Position numbers and translations under genes: made by a program
Source of the DNA: Paraglaciecola sp. L1A13
GTDB lineage: Bacteria; Pseudomonadota; Gammaproteobacteria; Enterobacterales; Alteromonadaceae
Reading direction: 5' to 3'
Length of the DNA stretch: 64,000 nt
Assembly (NCBI RefSeq): GCF_009796745.1
Contig: NZ_CP047024.1
Span: 806,001-870,000 of the forward strand
Shown: positions 55,715 through 64,000 of the stretch, piece after piece
How the letters are laid out: each line of letters starts with the position of its first letter
How positions within the stretch are numbered: the stretch's first letter is position 1
Notes under the pieces: generated by a model
What the model was told of the DNA's origin: nothing
The model's input: the letters and a program-made list of their open reading frames with translations, nothing else
Databases searched by the model: none

Positions 55715-56428
55715 ATGACTAAGGTCACGCTAATAGGCATCTTACTAGGCAGTGCGCTTGCACTTACCTCAATTAAATCTAATGCCGCTTTGCTGGTATC
55801 TGATGATACAATTGACCTCGCGGGTACAACGGCTGTTATGCAACCTGATTTAGCAGGTCCGGTTATTTATGATGAACTTATTTACGATTCTGTATCACCC
55901 AGTGGTAACGATATTTTTCAAGTCGGCATTAATATACAAAATCGTGTTTCTCGCTCAGACACAGACGGTAATTTAATATTTGCACCTAGGATTATCTCCT
56001 CTTTGAATAATACCAGTGGAAACTTTCTGGTAGACAGAGCCGTTATTTCGGGCTTTTCTGATTTTGAATTAGACGTAAATTATCGAACTGACGGCGTAGG
56101 TGATAAAGGGCCGAACTCGGCTTCCCGTTCCGTTGACGGAAATCAACTCAGCTTTGATTTTCTATCACCCCTTGTTATATCTAACCTATTTGAAAATCCC
56201 CAGCAAGATAGCTATTTCTTGTCGATTTATTCGAATGCAACGGCCTTTGCTAATACCGGTAGTATGAGTATTTTCGGTAGACACTTGGATTACCCTGATG
56301 AGGTGTTTGAATTTAATTTTGCCGGTATTGCAGTACCCATTAATATGCCTGTCCATGTGCCAGAGCCTGCCCTTTTAACACTTTTTCTAACTTGCTTTGC
56401 AGGCTTCGTGATGTTTAAAAGACATTAA
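55715..56428 (+). CDS. PEP-CTERM sorting-domain protein
   Basis: 237-aa exported protein with a signal peptide (about 1-26, IKSNAALL). The C-terminus reads VHVPEP, a hydrophobic segment, then KRH, the PEP-CTERM tripartite sorting signal recognised by exosortase (XrtA type), which would cleave and anchor or release the protein at the surface. The mature part is beta-rich with Asn, Ser and Asp and no domain I recognise. GAGGG lies about 7 nt before the ATG. The partner exosortase is not in this window; a possible system ATPase is at 42718. Confidence 0.85.
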   Translation: MTKVTLIGILLGSALALTSIKSNAALLVSDDTIDLAGTTAVMQPDLAGPVIYDELIYDSVSPSGNDIFQVGINIQNRVSRSDTDGNLIFAPRIISSLNNTSGNFLVDRAVISGFSDFELDVNYRTDGVGDKGPNSASRSVDGNQLSFDFLSPLVISNLFENPQQDSYFLSIYSNATAFANTGSMSIFGRHLDYPDEVFEFNFAGIAVPINMPVHVPEPALLTLFLTCFAGFVMFKRH

Positions 56429-57110
56429 ATATTATGATTCGCGATATTAAAGCCCCCGAGTATTTAACAAGCTCGGTGAATGCATTTTTGGCATCGCACT
56501 GCTTCATAAAAGCAAAGAAAAAATATTCTCATTGGTTTCTTTGCTCGTCACGACGGTTAAAAAATTCAGCTAACCATGTTTTTCAGCAACGTTTCACTGT
56601 GTTGTGAATATTGCACGTTGTGCCTACCGTTAAGGAAAAGTCCACTATTAAATAGGTCTCTCGGTTGTTTCGACATGATCAACATAATACCTAAGCGTAA
56701 TGCTAACGCGTCTTGATAAATTCAGAAAATATCCAAAAAAGACCTAATGTATGACCACTTAGCCATATACTTTAGTTTTATTAAATGGTCGCAAAATATA
56801 CAGTTAAAAAAGGTTGAAAGTGTAGTAGTGAAATAATTCGTTTACGAACCAATTGCTTGATATATAGGTGTTTTACAACAGTTTTTGTAGTTATTATTAT
56901 TTAGGTATCAATATAAAGTCTTAGTTATAAAGACTTTTCTATAAAAAGGACTTTATGCTCAGAGTTTTGTGCTGTGTTATAATCATTCGTGTTGAACTTA
57001 TTTTGCGGTTTAGCATTATAGAATTAATATAATGCTCTAGAATAATAATTGACCAAATAAAGCATCCAAAAAATATTCAAAACACTCGATCACACAAGGC
57101 AAATTAGCAC
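56429..57110. other. Long AT-rich intergenic region with inverted repeats
   Basis: About 680 bp. Contains AGCAAAGAAA (56511-56520) / TTTCTTTGCT (56536-56545) and CCGAG...CTCGG near 56457-56476 (a possible weak terminator of the PEP-CTERM gene). A minus-strand open stretch near 56570-56730 reads like a decayed protein (see findings). Promoter of the TonB receptor must lie at its right end. Confidence 0.5.
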
Positions 57111-59756
57111 ATGAGAATATCTAAATTAAGCTGTGCGGTAATCGCCGCCCTCGCAACTACCTCAGCGTTTGCACAGGAAGATGCAAGCAAAGCAGGCAAA
57201 GCTCACATTGAAACCATTGAAGTTACTGCAACAAAACGTTCTGAATCCATTCAAGATATTCCCGTTTCGGTTACAGCACTAAATGGCCAAGCGTTGGAAA
57301 ATCTTGGTGTTGATAATTTTCAAGAATACGTCGAATTCTTACCAAACGTGATTTTTCAGGGAACTGGCCCTGGTCAGAACGAAATCTATATTCGCGGTGC
57401 TGCTACCACACAAAGTAATATATCAGTTTCTTCAGTACAGGCATTACAGCCGTCAGTGGCTTTTTATTTAGATGAGCAGCCGGTTTCTATGCAGGGTCGA
57501 AATCTAGATATATACGCCACAGATATGCAGCGCATTGAAGTACTGCCAGGTCCACAAGGTACACTTTTTGGTGCCAGTTCGCAGTCAGGCACCGTAAGAT
57601 TGATCACCAAAAAACCTGATCACAGCGGTTTTTCTGCTGGCGTTGATACAAGCACCGGTTTCACCAAAGGTGGTGAGATGAGCAACTCAGTCGAAGCGTT
57701 TATGAACTTTGCTGTAACAGACGATCTTGCGGTACGTGTGGCAGCGTATTCTGACAATCAAGGCGGCTGGATTGATAACATTCGCAATGATCCAAACAAT
57801 GGCGGCTATATTGGTAGCGCTGTAGTCATCGACAGAATATCTGGCGGTGTGCTTAGTGATCCGCAGAATACGCCAGTTGATTCACCTGAAAATGATGCCT
57901 TGGTTGAAGATGATTTCAACGATGCAATATATTCAGGCGCCCGATTTGGTTTGTCATACATTATAAATGAAGATTGGGATTTGTTGGTACAGCATACCCA
58001 GCAAACATTAAGCACCGAAGGCGTTTTTTCTTACGATCCTAACCTTGAAGGTGAAACGTCAACTAACCGTTTTGTACCAGAAGATAACGACGATGAATTT
58101 GGTTTAACCACTTGGACCCTTGAAGGGCGTATGGATAAACTGGACGTGGTTTATACTGGTGGCTACTTAAATCGTTCAATCAATTCAACCATTGATTATA
58201 CCGGTTATACAAATGGCGGATTATTCTCCGCGTATTATGTTTGTAGTTATGGTGGTGATGTTGCTGCAGAGGACGAACGTTGCTTGGATCCAACCAAATA
58301 CTATAAAGAAAAAACCGATACCACTCGTATGACCCATGAGCTTCGTTTTAATACACCGAGTGATAACGTATGGCGCGTGACTGCTGGCGTATTTTATGAT
58401 GAGCAAGAATTAAAATCAGTGGGTAAATTTAATATTGCTAATACAGAAAAATTCGACAATCTGGCCAGAACAACAGTGGGTACTGAAGGCATAAACTCAA
58501 ATGGTGGGCCGTTTGAGCCAAGTATCAGTTTTGTGAACGATATCACCCATGATATTGACCAAGTCGCGGTATTTGGGCAATTTGAATATGACCTGAGCGA
58601 AACTGTAACAGCCACGCTTGGTGCCCGCTGGTACCAAATTGAAGATACCTATAAAGGCTCGACCACCACGGTTGATGTAAGCCGTCGCTTGCGTGCGTTC
58701 GGCTCTCAAGACCCAGACGAGTTGGCAGCATCAGGCTTGGATGCCGGAGTGATAGCGGCGATAGAAAGTGGTCAACTTGAAGTGGGCTTATTGGACGATA
58801 ACGGCACATTAACAGTTGATGATGTGATCCTTAAAGCATCGGTCGATTGGAAGGTTAACGAAGATATATTGCTGTTCGCTACCTACTCTGAAGGCTTCCG
58901 TCCACCTGTTACTAACCGAGTCGGCGGTGGTTTGGCTACCAATCAAACTGGCGCATTCGAGAACTTTAGAATACCTGTTTATTCGACCACAGATTCACTC
59001 GATAACTACGAGCTAGGCATTAAAGGTGACTTCTTAGATGGTATATTACGGGTCAATGCTACGGCATTTTATTCTGAAATTAGCGATTTGCAGACTTCAC
59101 GTTATGACCCCACTAACATCAGTTTTCTAGTCTTCACAGATAATGTAGGCGACGCTGAAATCCGCGGATTAGATGCAGATATCACTTGGCTAGCAACAGA
59201 TAACCTAGTGATCAATGCGGCATTTAGTATTCTAGATACCGAATTGACGCGTATTAATTCTGCATTAGATGGTATTGCACCGCCTGTTGGCAGCAAACTA
59301 CCTTACTCCGCTGATTTCTCGGGCAACATACGAGCACGCTACTTCCATGAATTGGATAACGGCATAACCGCTTATGTAAACGGCTCTATTAGTTATACCG
59401 GTGATCGTCTCGCGAGTATGTCCATGGACGCTTACGCGCTTGAAGATACTGCACAATTGGTTTATGGAACGGGAACCGGCTTAAGTATCGAACAAGAAGC
59501 AGATGTATATGAAGGCGTGACCTTTCCAGATTCCAATGGAGAAACCTTTAAAGGTGGACGTTATATTCAGGATAGTTACGTGTTAGCAAACCTCGCTTTT
59601 GGTATTACCAATGATGAATGGAAAGCAGAAATATTTATTGATAATGTAACTGATGAGCACGCAACTTTGTATATTGATGCTCAACAATATACGCCCAAAA
59701 TTGTTTCTAACAGACCACGTACAATTGGCTTAAGAATGTCTTACGACTTCTTTTAA
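57111..59756 (+). CDS. TonB-dependent outer-membrane receptor
   Basis: 881-aa outer-membrane transporter energised by TonB. Signal peptide about 1-22 (TSAFAQE); TonB box-like IETIEVTATK near 33-42; plug domain to about residue 170 with RIEVLPGPQGTLFGASSQSG near 141-160; 22-strand beta-barrel to the C-terminal aromatic RMSYDFF. The plug and barrel style matches receptors of Alteromonadales/Sphingomonadales that import polysaccharide-derived or other large ligands. Followed by its own terminator and then the TPR-sulfotransferase gene; such pairs recur in marine genomes, in my recollection. Confidence 0.95.
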   Translation: MRISKLSCAVIAALATTSAFAQEDASKAGKAHIETIEVTATKRSESIQDIPVSVTALNGQALENLGVDNFQEYVEFLPNVIFQGTGPGQNEIYIRGAATTQSNISVSSVQALQPSVAFYLDEQPVSMQGRNLDIYATDMQRIEVLPGPQGTLFGASSQSGTVRLITKKPDHSGFSAGVDTSTGFTKGGEMSNSVEAFMNFAVTDDLAVRVAAYSDNQGGWIDNIRNDPNNGGYIGSAVVIDRISGGVLSDPQNTPVDSPENDALVEDDFNDAIYSGARFGLSYIINEDWDLLVQHTQQTLSTEGVFSYDPNLEGETSTNRFVPEDNDDEFGLTTWTLEGRMDKLDVVYTGGYLNRSINSTIDYTGYTNGGLFSAYYVCSYGGDVAAEDERCLDPTKYYKEKTDTTRMTHELRFNTPSDNVWRVTAGVFYDEQELKSVGKFNIANTEKFDNLARTTVGTEGINSNGGPFEPSISFVNDITHDIDQVAVFGQFEYDLSETVTATLGARWYQIEDTYKGSTTTVDVSRRLRAFGSQDPDELAASGLDAGVIAAIESGQLEVGLLDDNGTLTVDDVILKASVDWKVNEDILLFATYSEGFRPPVTNRVGGGLATNQTGAFENFRIPVYSTTDSLDNYELGIKGDFLDGILRVNATAFYSEISDLQTSRYDPTNISFLVFTDNVGDAEIRGLDADITWLATDNLVINAAFSILDTELTRINSALDGIAPPVGSKLPYSADFSGNIRARYFHELDNGITAYVNGSISYTGDRLASMSMDAYALEDTAQLVYGTGTGLSIEQEADVYEGVTFPDSNGETFKGGRYIQDSYVLANLAFGITNDEWKAEIFIDNVTDEHATLYIDAQQYTPKIVSNRPRTIGLRMSYDFF

Positions 59757-59788
59757 TCTTACCCAAAACAAGTAAGTGAAATTGTAAG

Positions 59789-59817
59789 AGGCAAGCCTAT
59801 GTTGGCTTGCCTTTTTT
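59789..59817 (+). terminator. Terminator of the TonB-receptor gene
   Basis: AGGCAAGCC (59789-59797), loop TATGTT, GGCTTGCCT (59804-59812), TTTTT to 59817. Confidence 0.92.
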
Positions 59818-59880
59818 ATTGGGTGTAAGATCAACTGACCCAAAGTTTGTTACCAACATATAACTCCCGGAGTGGCAATA

Positions 59881-61872
59881 TTGAGCACTAAGAATAACGG
59901 TCAAGCTAATGCTTTAATTCAAGAAGTGTACAAGGTGATCAAAACAAATATTCAGCAAGCAAAATTTAGCGAGGCCATTTTGCTCTGCCAGAAGCAACTT
60001 GCCGCCGATTTACCGGACAACGACCGAATCGAAGTATTATATCTGTTGGTTGTTGCGCAAAGACTACAAGGGGAGCACCACGGGGCGCTTGAGTCGAATA
60101 AAATGTTACTTGAACTGAATGCTGAGCATGCCCGCGCATGGCAAGAAAATGGCTATTTGTATTCGGCTATGGGAGAACATCTAAAAGCCGCGCAGGCTTT
60201 CTATCAAGCGACACAACTTAATCCCGCATTATTATCTAGCTGGCGTGCAATACAACCGCTTTATGACAAACAGGGTAATAGCAAAGCAGCGGCGATTGCC
60301 AAAGGACAAGTTGAATATTTAGCTGCACTACCAAGCGCGGTTTTAGGTGCGACGGATTTAATGTATGAAGGAGATTTACATACTGCCGACAGGATTTGCC
60401 GTCAGTTTCTACAAACTAAAAAGCATCATGCTGAAGCAATGCTGTTATTGGCTGAAATCGGTATTCAATTAAAAGTTTACGGCGAAGCAGAATTTATTCT
60501 AAGTAGTTGTATTGAGCTTTATCCCCAGAACAAAGTCGCGGGTATGGCTTACCTAAAATTACTGGCTAAAATGGCTAAATTTGCTGAAGCCAAAACATTA
60601 GCTGATAAGTTATTGGTTGCGTCGCCCTCTAACGCGATTTTACTCTGTGCTAAAGCCAGTGCCATGGTCGGTTTAGGGGAAGTGAAAGGAGCCATTTCAA
60701 TCTATCAAGACTTGTTGCAGCAAAATCAAGATCAACCAGGAATACAGCTTTTACTCGGTCATGCGTTAAAAGCTCAAGGGGATTTATCCGCAGCGATTGC
60801 CGCATACCAACGGGCTTACCATTTCAATAATGAACTCGGTGATGCTTATTGGAGTTTAGCGAATACCAAAACCTACCATTTTAGCGATGCTGAACTGGCC
60901 GCAATGGAAGCACTTGTTAGTAAACCCAAGGTTAGCCTAGAAAATAGAATTCACTTACATTTTGCCTTAGGTAAGTCTCTTGAAGACAGAAAATCGTTTG
61001 ATGCTGCGTTTGCACATTATGCCAAGGGTAATCAACTCAAGCAGCAACAGATCAAGTACAACCCTGATGCATTCGAAGGTCAGGTTGCCAAGCAAATCGA
61101 AACTTGCCGGCCAGAACTTTTTGCTCGCTTGCAAGCAGTTGGAGAGCAAAGCGCTGACCCCATTTTTATTGTCGGGTTACCCAGAGCAGGCTCAACCTTG
61201 CTTGAACAAATTTTGGCTTCCCATTCTAAAGTGGACGGCACCATGGAGTTGCATGATATTCTCGGGTTGGCTTCTAAATTACAAGGTCAGAAGAATCAAT
61301 ACCCAGCAATATTGTCAGATCTCGATAAAGGTTACTTTGCCCGCTTTGGGCAGAAATACCTGCAAGATACTCACGTTTATCGCGCGGGAGCGCCATTTTT
61401 TATTGATAAAATGCCCAATAACTTTCTACACATAGGTCTAATTAAGCTGATACTGCCTAACGCAAAAGTAATCGATGCAAGACGTGATTCAATGGCCTGC
61501 TGCTTTAGCGGTTTTAAGCAACTATTTGGTGATGGGCAAGAGTTCAGTTACGGGCTTGAAGACATTGGACGCTATTATCGAGCTTATGAAAAATTGATGT
61601 CCCACTGGGACAGCGTTTTGCCAGGGTTTGTGCTTAAAGTACAACACGAAGCGCTTATTGATGATTTACATGGGCAAGTGCAGCGCATACTCGATTTCTG
61701 TGGATTGCCGTTTGAACAACAATGTATCGATTTCCATAAGACTGAACGAGCGATTAAAACGCCCAGCTCAGAACAGGTTAGGCAACCAATTTATCGTACT
61801 GGAATGGACCAATGGAAAAATTTCGAATCACACTTGTCCGCCTTAAAAGACGTATTGAGTAAAGGGGCTTAA
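59881..61872 (+). CDS. TPR-repeat sulfotransferase
   Basis: 663-aa cytosolic protein fusing tetratricopeptide repeats (about residues 5-400) to a PAPS-dependent sulfotransferase domain (about 425-650). The 5'-phosphosulfate loop is FIVGLPRAGSTLLEQIL near 429, and the 3'-phosphate region is VIDARRDSMACCFS near 531. TTG 59881 chosen because GGAG lies exactly 8 nt upstream; GTG 59872 overlaps that ribosome site. The TPR part may present a peptide or receptor-linked substrate. Gene follows the TonB receptor after a terminator. Acceptor unknown. Confidence 0.87.
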   Translation: MSTKNNGQANALIQEVYKVIKTNIQQAKFSEAILLCQKQLAADLPDNDRIEVLYLLVVAQRLQGEHHGALESNKMLLELNAEHARAWQENGYLYSAMGEHLKAAQAFYQATQLNPALLSSWRAIQPLYDKQGNSKAAAIAKGQVEYLAALPSAVLGATDLMYEGDLHTADRICRQFLQTKKHHAEAMLLLAEIGIQLKVYGEAEFILSSCIELYPQNKVAGMAYLKLLAKMAKFAEAKTLADKLLVASPSNAILLCAKASAMVGLGEVKGAISIYQDLLQQNQDQPGIQLLLGHALKAQGDLSAAIAAYQRAYHFNNELGDAYWSLANTKTYHFSDAELAAMEALVSKPKVSLENRIHLHFALGKSLEDRKSFDAAFAHYAKGNQLKQQQIKYNPDAFEGQVAKQIETCRPELFARLQAVGEQSADPIFIVGLPRAGSTLLEQILASHSKVDGTMELHDILGLASKLQGQKNQYPAILSDLDKGYFARFGQKYLQDTHVYRAGAPFFIDKMPNNFLHIGLIKLILPNAKVIDARRDSMACCFSGFKQLFGDGQEFSYGLEDIGRYYRAYEKLMSHWDSVLPGFVLKVQHEALIDDLHGQVQRILDFCGLPFEQQCIDFHKTERAIKTPSSEQVRQPIYRTGMDQWKNFESHLSALKDVLSKGA

Positions 61873-61910
61873 CCTTACGCTGAAGAACAAGGGCATTGAT
61901 GTGGCTGTTT

Positions 61911-62567
61911 TTATTCGAATTGATAATTGAGTAACTCAACATCACGTTGGTAATGCTTTGCAACCGCTGCAATTGATGCATCGTCGTAGTAACTGCGATA
62001 ATCTTTTTGGCGGTCGAGGGCTTTGCGTTTGTGAGGAAGACATACGTTTTTCATACCACAGTGTTGACTAATAACGTTGAAATCTTCGGCTAAGGTTTCA
62101 TAGCGTCCAATATAATCCACTATCACATTGCCATCTAAGTCGACTAAATGGTCGCTCTGTAATTTTGTAGCAATATCAAAGTGGAAGATATACGGTCTTG
62201 CAGGGTCAAATTTATACTTAATGAATTCTTTAAAATTTCTAATACCATCTAGCAGTGCTGGCTTTTCACGCTGAATATGATGATAAGAAGAAACCTGCAA
62301 ATCCCAAGGGTTACGAACAAACGCAAACTTATATAACTGATGAAAAAAAGCGTCGGGCAACATTTCTTTGGCTGCGATGGCACCCGAGTGACGTGGGAAC
62401 TTAGTGCCTGTAATATGGCCGCTCATATTACTTAGTTTGTGGCAGGGAAACATTAAGTAATACATAGGGTCTTGCCAGCGTAATTTATTAAGGACCGCAC
62501 GAACGCTTGTTCCACCTGTTTTGGCGATGTGTATATATAAAAACTTGTAACGGTGGTTTAGCAGCAT
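61911..62567 (-). CDS. Sulfotransferase family 2-like protein
   Basis: 218-aa cytosolic or membrane-facing sulfotransferase. FLYIHIAKTGGTSVRAVL near residues 9-26 is the 5'-PSB loop of family 2 (HNK-1/carbohydrate sulfotransferase-like), and KFAFVRNPWDLQVSSYH near 79-95 is the 3'-phosphate-binding RNPxD-type motif. The acceptor is likely a polysaccharide or lipid. Convergent with the TPR-sulfotransferase, 38 nt between stops. Confidence 0.87.
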   Translation of the reverse strand: MLLNHRYKFLYIHIAKTGGTSVRAVLNKLRWQDPMYYLMFPCHKLSNMSGHITGTKFPRHSGAIAAKEMLPDAFFHQLYKFAFVRNPWDLQVSSYHHIQREKPALLDGIRNFKEFIKYKFDPARPYIFHFDIATKLQSDHLVDLDGNVIVDYIGRYETLAEDFNVISQHCGMKNVCLPHKRKALDRQKDYRSYYDDASIAAVAKHYQRDVELLNYQFE

Positions 62568-62874
62568 GTGATGCCCTTAGTTCAAAGCTATTCTGGTCAA
62601 ATGCGCCAGTAAATCTATCTCTAAAAAGACAGTAGCAAACGATTAGAAGAAATCGAAGAGCACAACGTGATAATGCTGAAGAACTCCACGTTTAAGTAAA
62701 GTTTTGTCAGTGCCTTTGTTTACTTCAGTGAGGTTGTCAGGAAAGGTCACAACGCAATAATGGCTTGTAGTTATGGGACCAATTCGGAAATTTTTTGGAT
62801 AGATATTGAAGCTGTAGCTAACTAAATGCTCAGGTGTAGCGGCTTAGGTGTAGCCGCTAACGTGAAGGTTGAAC
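62568..62874. other. Intergenic region with a 66-codon orphan frame and a 14-bp tandem repeat
   Basis: A minus-strand open stretch (62843-62643) encodes 66 residues, including YPKNFRIGPITTSHYCVV, but has no start codon, so it may be a gene remnant or chance. AGGTGTAGCGGCTT (62832-62845) is repeated with two changes at 62846-62859. Confidence 0.45.
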
Positions 62875-63609
62875 TTAGACTATGCCGCCATTTGCTCGTA
62901 GCACTTGGCCATTTATCCATGCTCCGTCAGGGCCAACTAAGAAGGCCACTGCACGAGCAATATCATCAGGTGTGGCTAATCGTTCTAATGGACTCATCTT
63001 AGCTAAACGATCAACCACTTCTTGTGATTTGCCATTTAAAAATAAATCTGTGGCTGTGGGCCCCGGTGCCACCGTATTAACGGTGATTTCTTTGCCGCGT
63101 AATTCTTTGCTTAGAATAGCACTGAGGGTTTCAATCGCTGCTTTTGTTGCTGCGTAAATACCGTAGTTCTCTAATTTTAAGCCAACTACGCTGGTGGACA
63201 GATTAACAATTCGCCCGCCATGGGGCATACGGTTTGCCGCTTGCTTAAGTGTATTGAATGTCCCTTTTAAGTTGACGGCGATTTGCTCATCAAAATGTCC
63301 TTCTTCGCTTTGCGCCACAGGGGCATTTATCATTATCCCCGCATTATTTATTAATACGTTAATTGGGCCTAATTCGCTTTCAACGGTATTGAACATATCG
63401 TTCACATCATCGGTAATGGCGACATTGCACTGAACCGCCACTGCCTGGCGATTCGCTTTCTTTAATTCGGCCACCAACGCTTTTGCCGGCTCGGCATTTT
63501 TAGCGTAATTAATTGCTACTGCAAAACCATCCGCTGACAATCTACGCACTATCGCTGCGCCAATACCTCTTGAGCCACCTGTAACTAACGCTACTTTTAC
63601 AACGGGCAT
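62875..63609 (-). CDS. Short-chain dehydrogenase/reductase (3-oxoacyl reductase-like)
   Basis: 244-aa classical SDR. Cofactor loop TGGSRGIG at residues 10-17, NNAG at 88-91, catalytic Ser138/140 and Tyr152/Lys156 (YAATK) are complete, and DDIARAVAFLVG with NGQVLRANGG closes the C-terminus. Asn34-Tyr35 in AINYA after strand two suggests NADP. AGGAGG lies 5 nt before the ATG. It is a single gene; substrate unknown. Confidence 0.92.
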   Translation of the reverse strand: MPVVKVALVTGGSRGIGAAIVRRLSADGFAVAINYAKNAEPAKALVAELKKANRQAVAVQCNVAITDDVNDMFNTVESELGPINVLINNAGIMINAPVAQSEEGHFDEQIAVNLKGTFNTLKQAANRMPHGGRIVNLSTSVVGLKLENYGIYAATKAAIETLSAILSKELRGKEITVNTVAPGPTATDLFLNGKSQEVVDRLAKMSPLERLATPDDIARAVAFLVGPDGAWINGQVLRANGGIV

Positions 63610-63982
63610 AATTGCCTCCTGATTAAGTGATAAAAAATAATTTAGCTTACAGGGTTTGGCTTTAAAGGTGCATCTTAGAAAATTAATCTTACAATTCCAT
63701 TTTTAACACTCAAAAATATAAATTTTGCTTTGTTTATGCTCGCAGGCTTCGCAAAAAGAACCTGGTATAAATTGATAACGTCGCCTGGTTTACAGATAAT
63801 TTTTTAAGCCAAACCTATGGGAGATAGATATGGTTTTGTGTATATATGGTTGATCATCAGACTTTTGTTATTGGCAAGTATCATCATGATCGAACTGAAA
63901 TAGTATTTGTCAGCCCAAGGGGGACTGCGTATCGATTGCGACCGATGGTTTGGGGGAATATTCAAAAAAAGGTGAGGAAAAT
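63610..63982. other. Intergenic region upstream of the edge gene
   Basis: About 370 bp without a recognised gene or repeat; divergent promoters for the SDR and the gene starting at the right edge are expected here. Confidence 0.45.
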
Positions 63983-64000
63983 ATGAGTTTCAGCAGCCGG
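63983..64000 (+). CDS. Start of a gene cut by the window edge
   Basis: ATG with GAGGA 5 nt upstream opens a frame reading MSFSSR to the edge. Only six codons are visible, so no identity is possible. Confidence 0.45.

Noticed and set aside
1..64000. CRISPR array, tRNA, rRNA, prophage or intact IS element
   Set aside because: No regularly spaced long repeats, cloverleaf sequences, phage genes or transposase genes were recognised by eye; only a covariance-model scan would be decisive for tRNAs.

Overview
The window reads as chromosomal DNA of a marine gammaproteobacterium in the order Alteromonadales, most likely a Paraglaciecola/Glaciecola/Alteromonas relative. This is inferred from protein character and gene order: the yibN-grxC-secB-gpsA block divergent from gpmI-envC-yibQ, a gcvTHP operon, maoP next to acetolactate synthase genes, glnE and lpxL. 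No database search was possible, so the genus is an inference. No rRNA, tRNA, CRISPR array, intact insertion sequence or prophage was recognised.

Layout. 1-4007: the 3' part of an RND efflux pump gene, then a GST-like protein, a DUF1244 protein and a hotdog-fold (DUF4442-like) protein. 4008-7064: maoP (DUF413) with a well-formed promoter and inverted-repeat operator, then ilvIH and a strong terminator. 7092-12840 (minus strand): tdk, a membrane GGDEF-EAL protein, a BenE-family transporter followed by a GntR/FCD regulator with two GTATAC-type operators upstream, and a bile-acid:sodium-symporter family gene broken by an exact 10-bp tandem duplication. 13206-18038: a four-gene minus-strand operon (acyl-CoA dehydrogenase, APH-type kinase, histidine phosphatase, SDR) divergent from a LysR regulator, resembling 4-hydroxyacyl-CoA catabolism. 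18092-23169: an ammonium transporter, a secreted subtilisin-like protease with a duplicated C-terminal module, and an unrecognised protein. 23385-29379: the gpsA/secB/grxC/yibN and gpmI/envC/yibQ blocks. 29417-33103: a YedI-like membrane protein, ChaB-like protein, periplasmic serine beta-lactamase-like hydrolase and DUF3081-like protein. 33151-41824: a five-PAS hybrid histidine kinase, lpxL, a TcpQ-like membrane protein, glnE and a GIY-YIG protein. 41903-49959: a hemolysin-III protein, a TIGR03015-like ATPase, a tiny membrane protein, a LysR regulator and gcvTHP.

From about 49960 to 64000 the sequence is accessory in character. It holds an AT-rich lone gene (DUF4932-like, altered metal motif) followed by a hairpin-rich noncoding element, an Hsp20 gene behind an exact FNR box, a dead fragment of glgC, a large-subunit catalase, four perfect telomere-type CCCTAA repeats, a PEP-CTERM protein, a TonB-dependent receptor with a TPR-sulfotransferase, a second sulfotransferase and an SDR. 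The PEP-CTERM substrate and the exosortase-system-type ATPase about 12 kb away suggest the cell has an exosortase pathway, though no exosortase lies in the window.

The observations most worth checking are the duplication-inactivated symporter, the maoP promoter/operator, the kinase/dehydrogenase operon, the FNR-controlled small heat-shock gene, the glgC relic, the telomere-like repeat and the AT-rich gene with its structured downstream element. Several start codons were placed by Shine-Dalgarno position rather than by the longest open frame, as stated in each entry.
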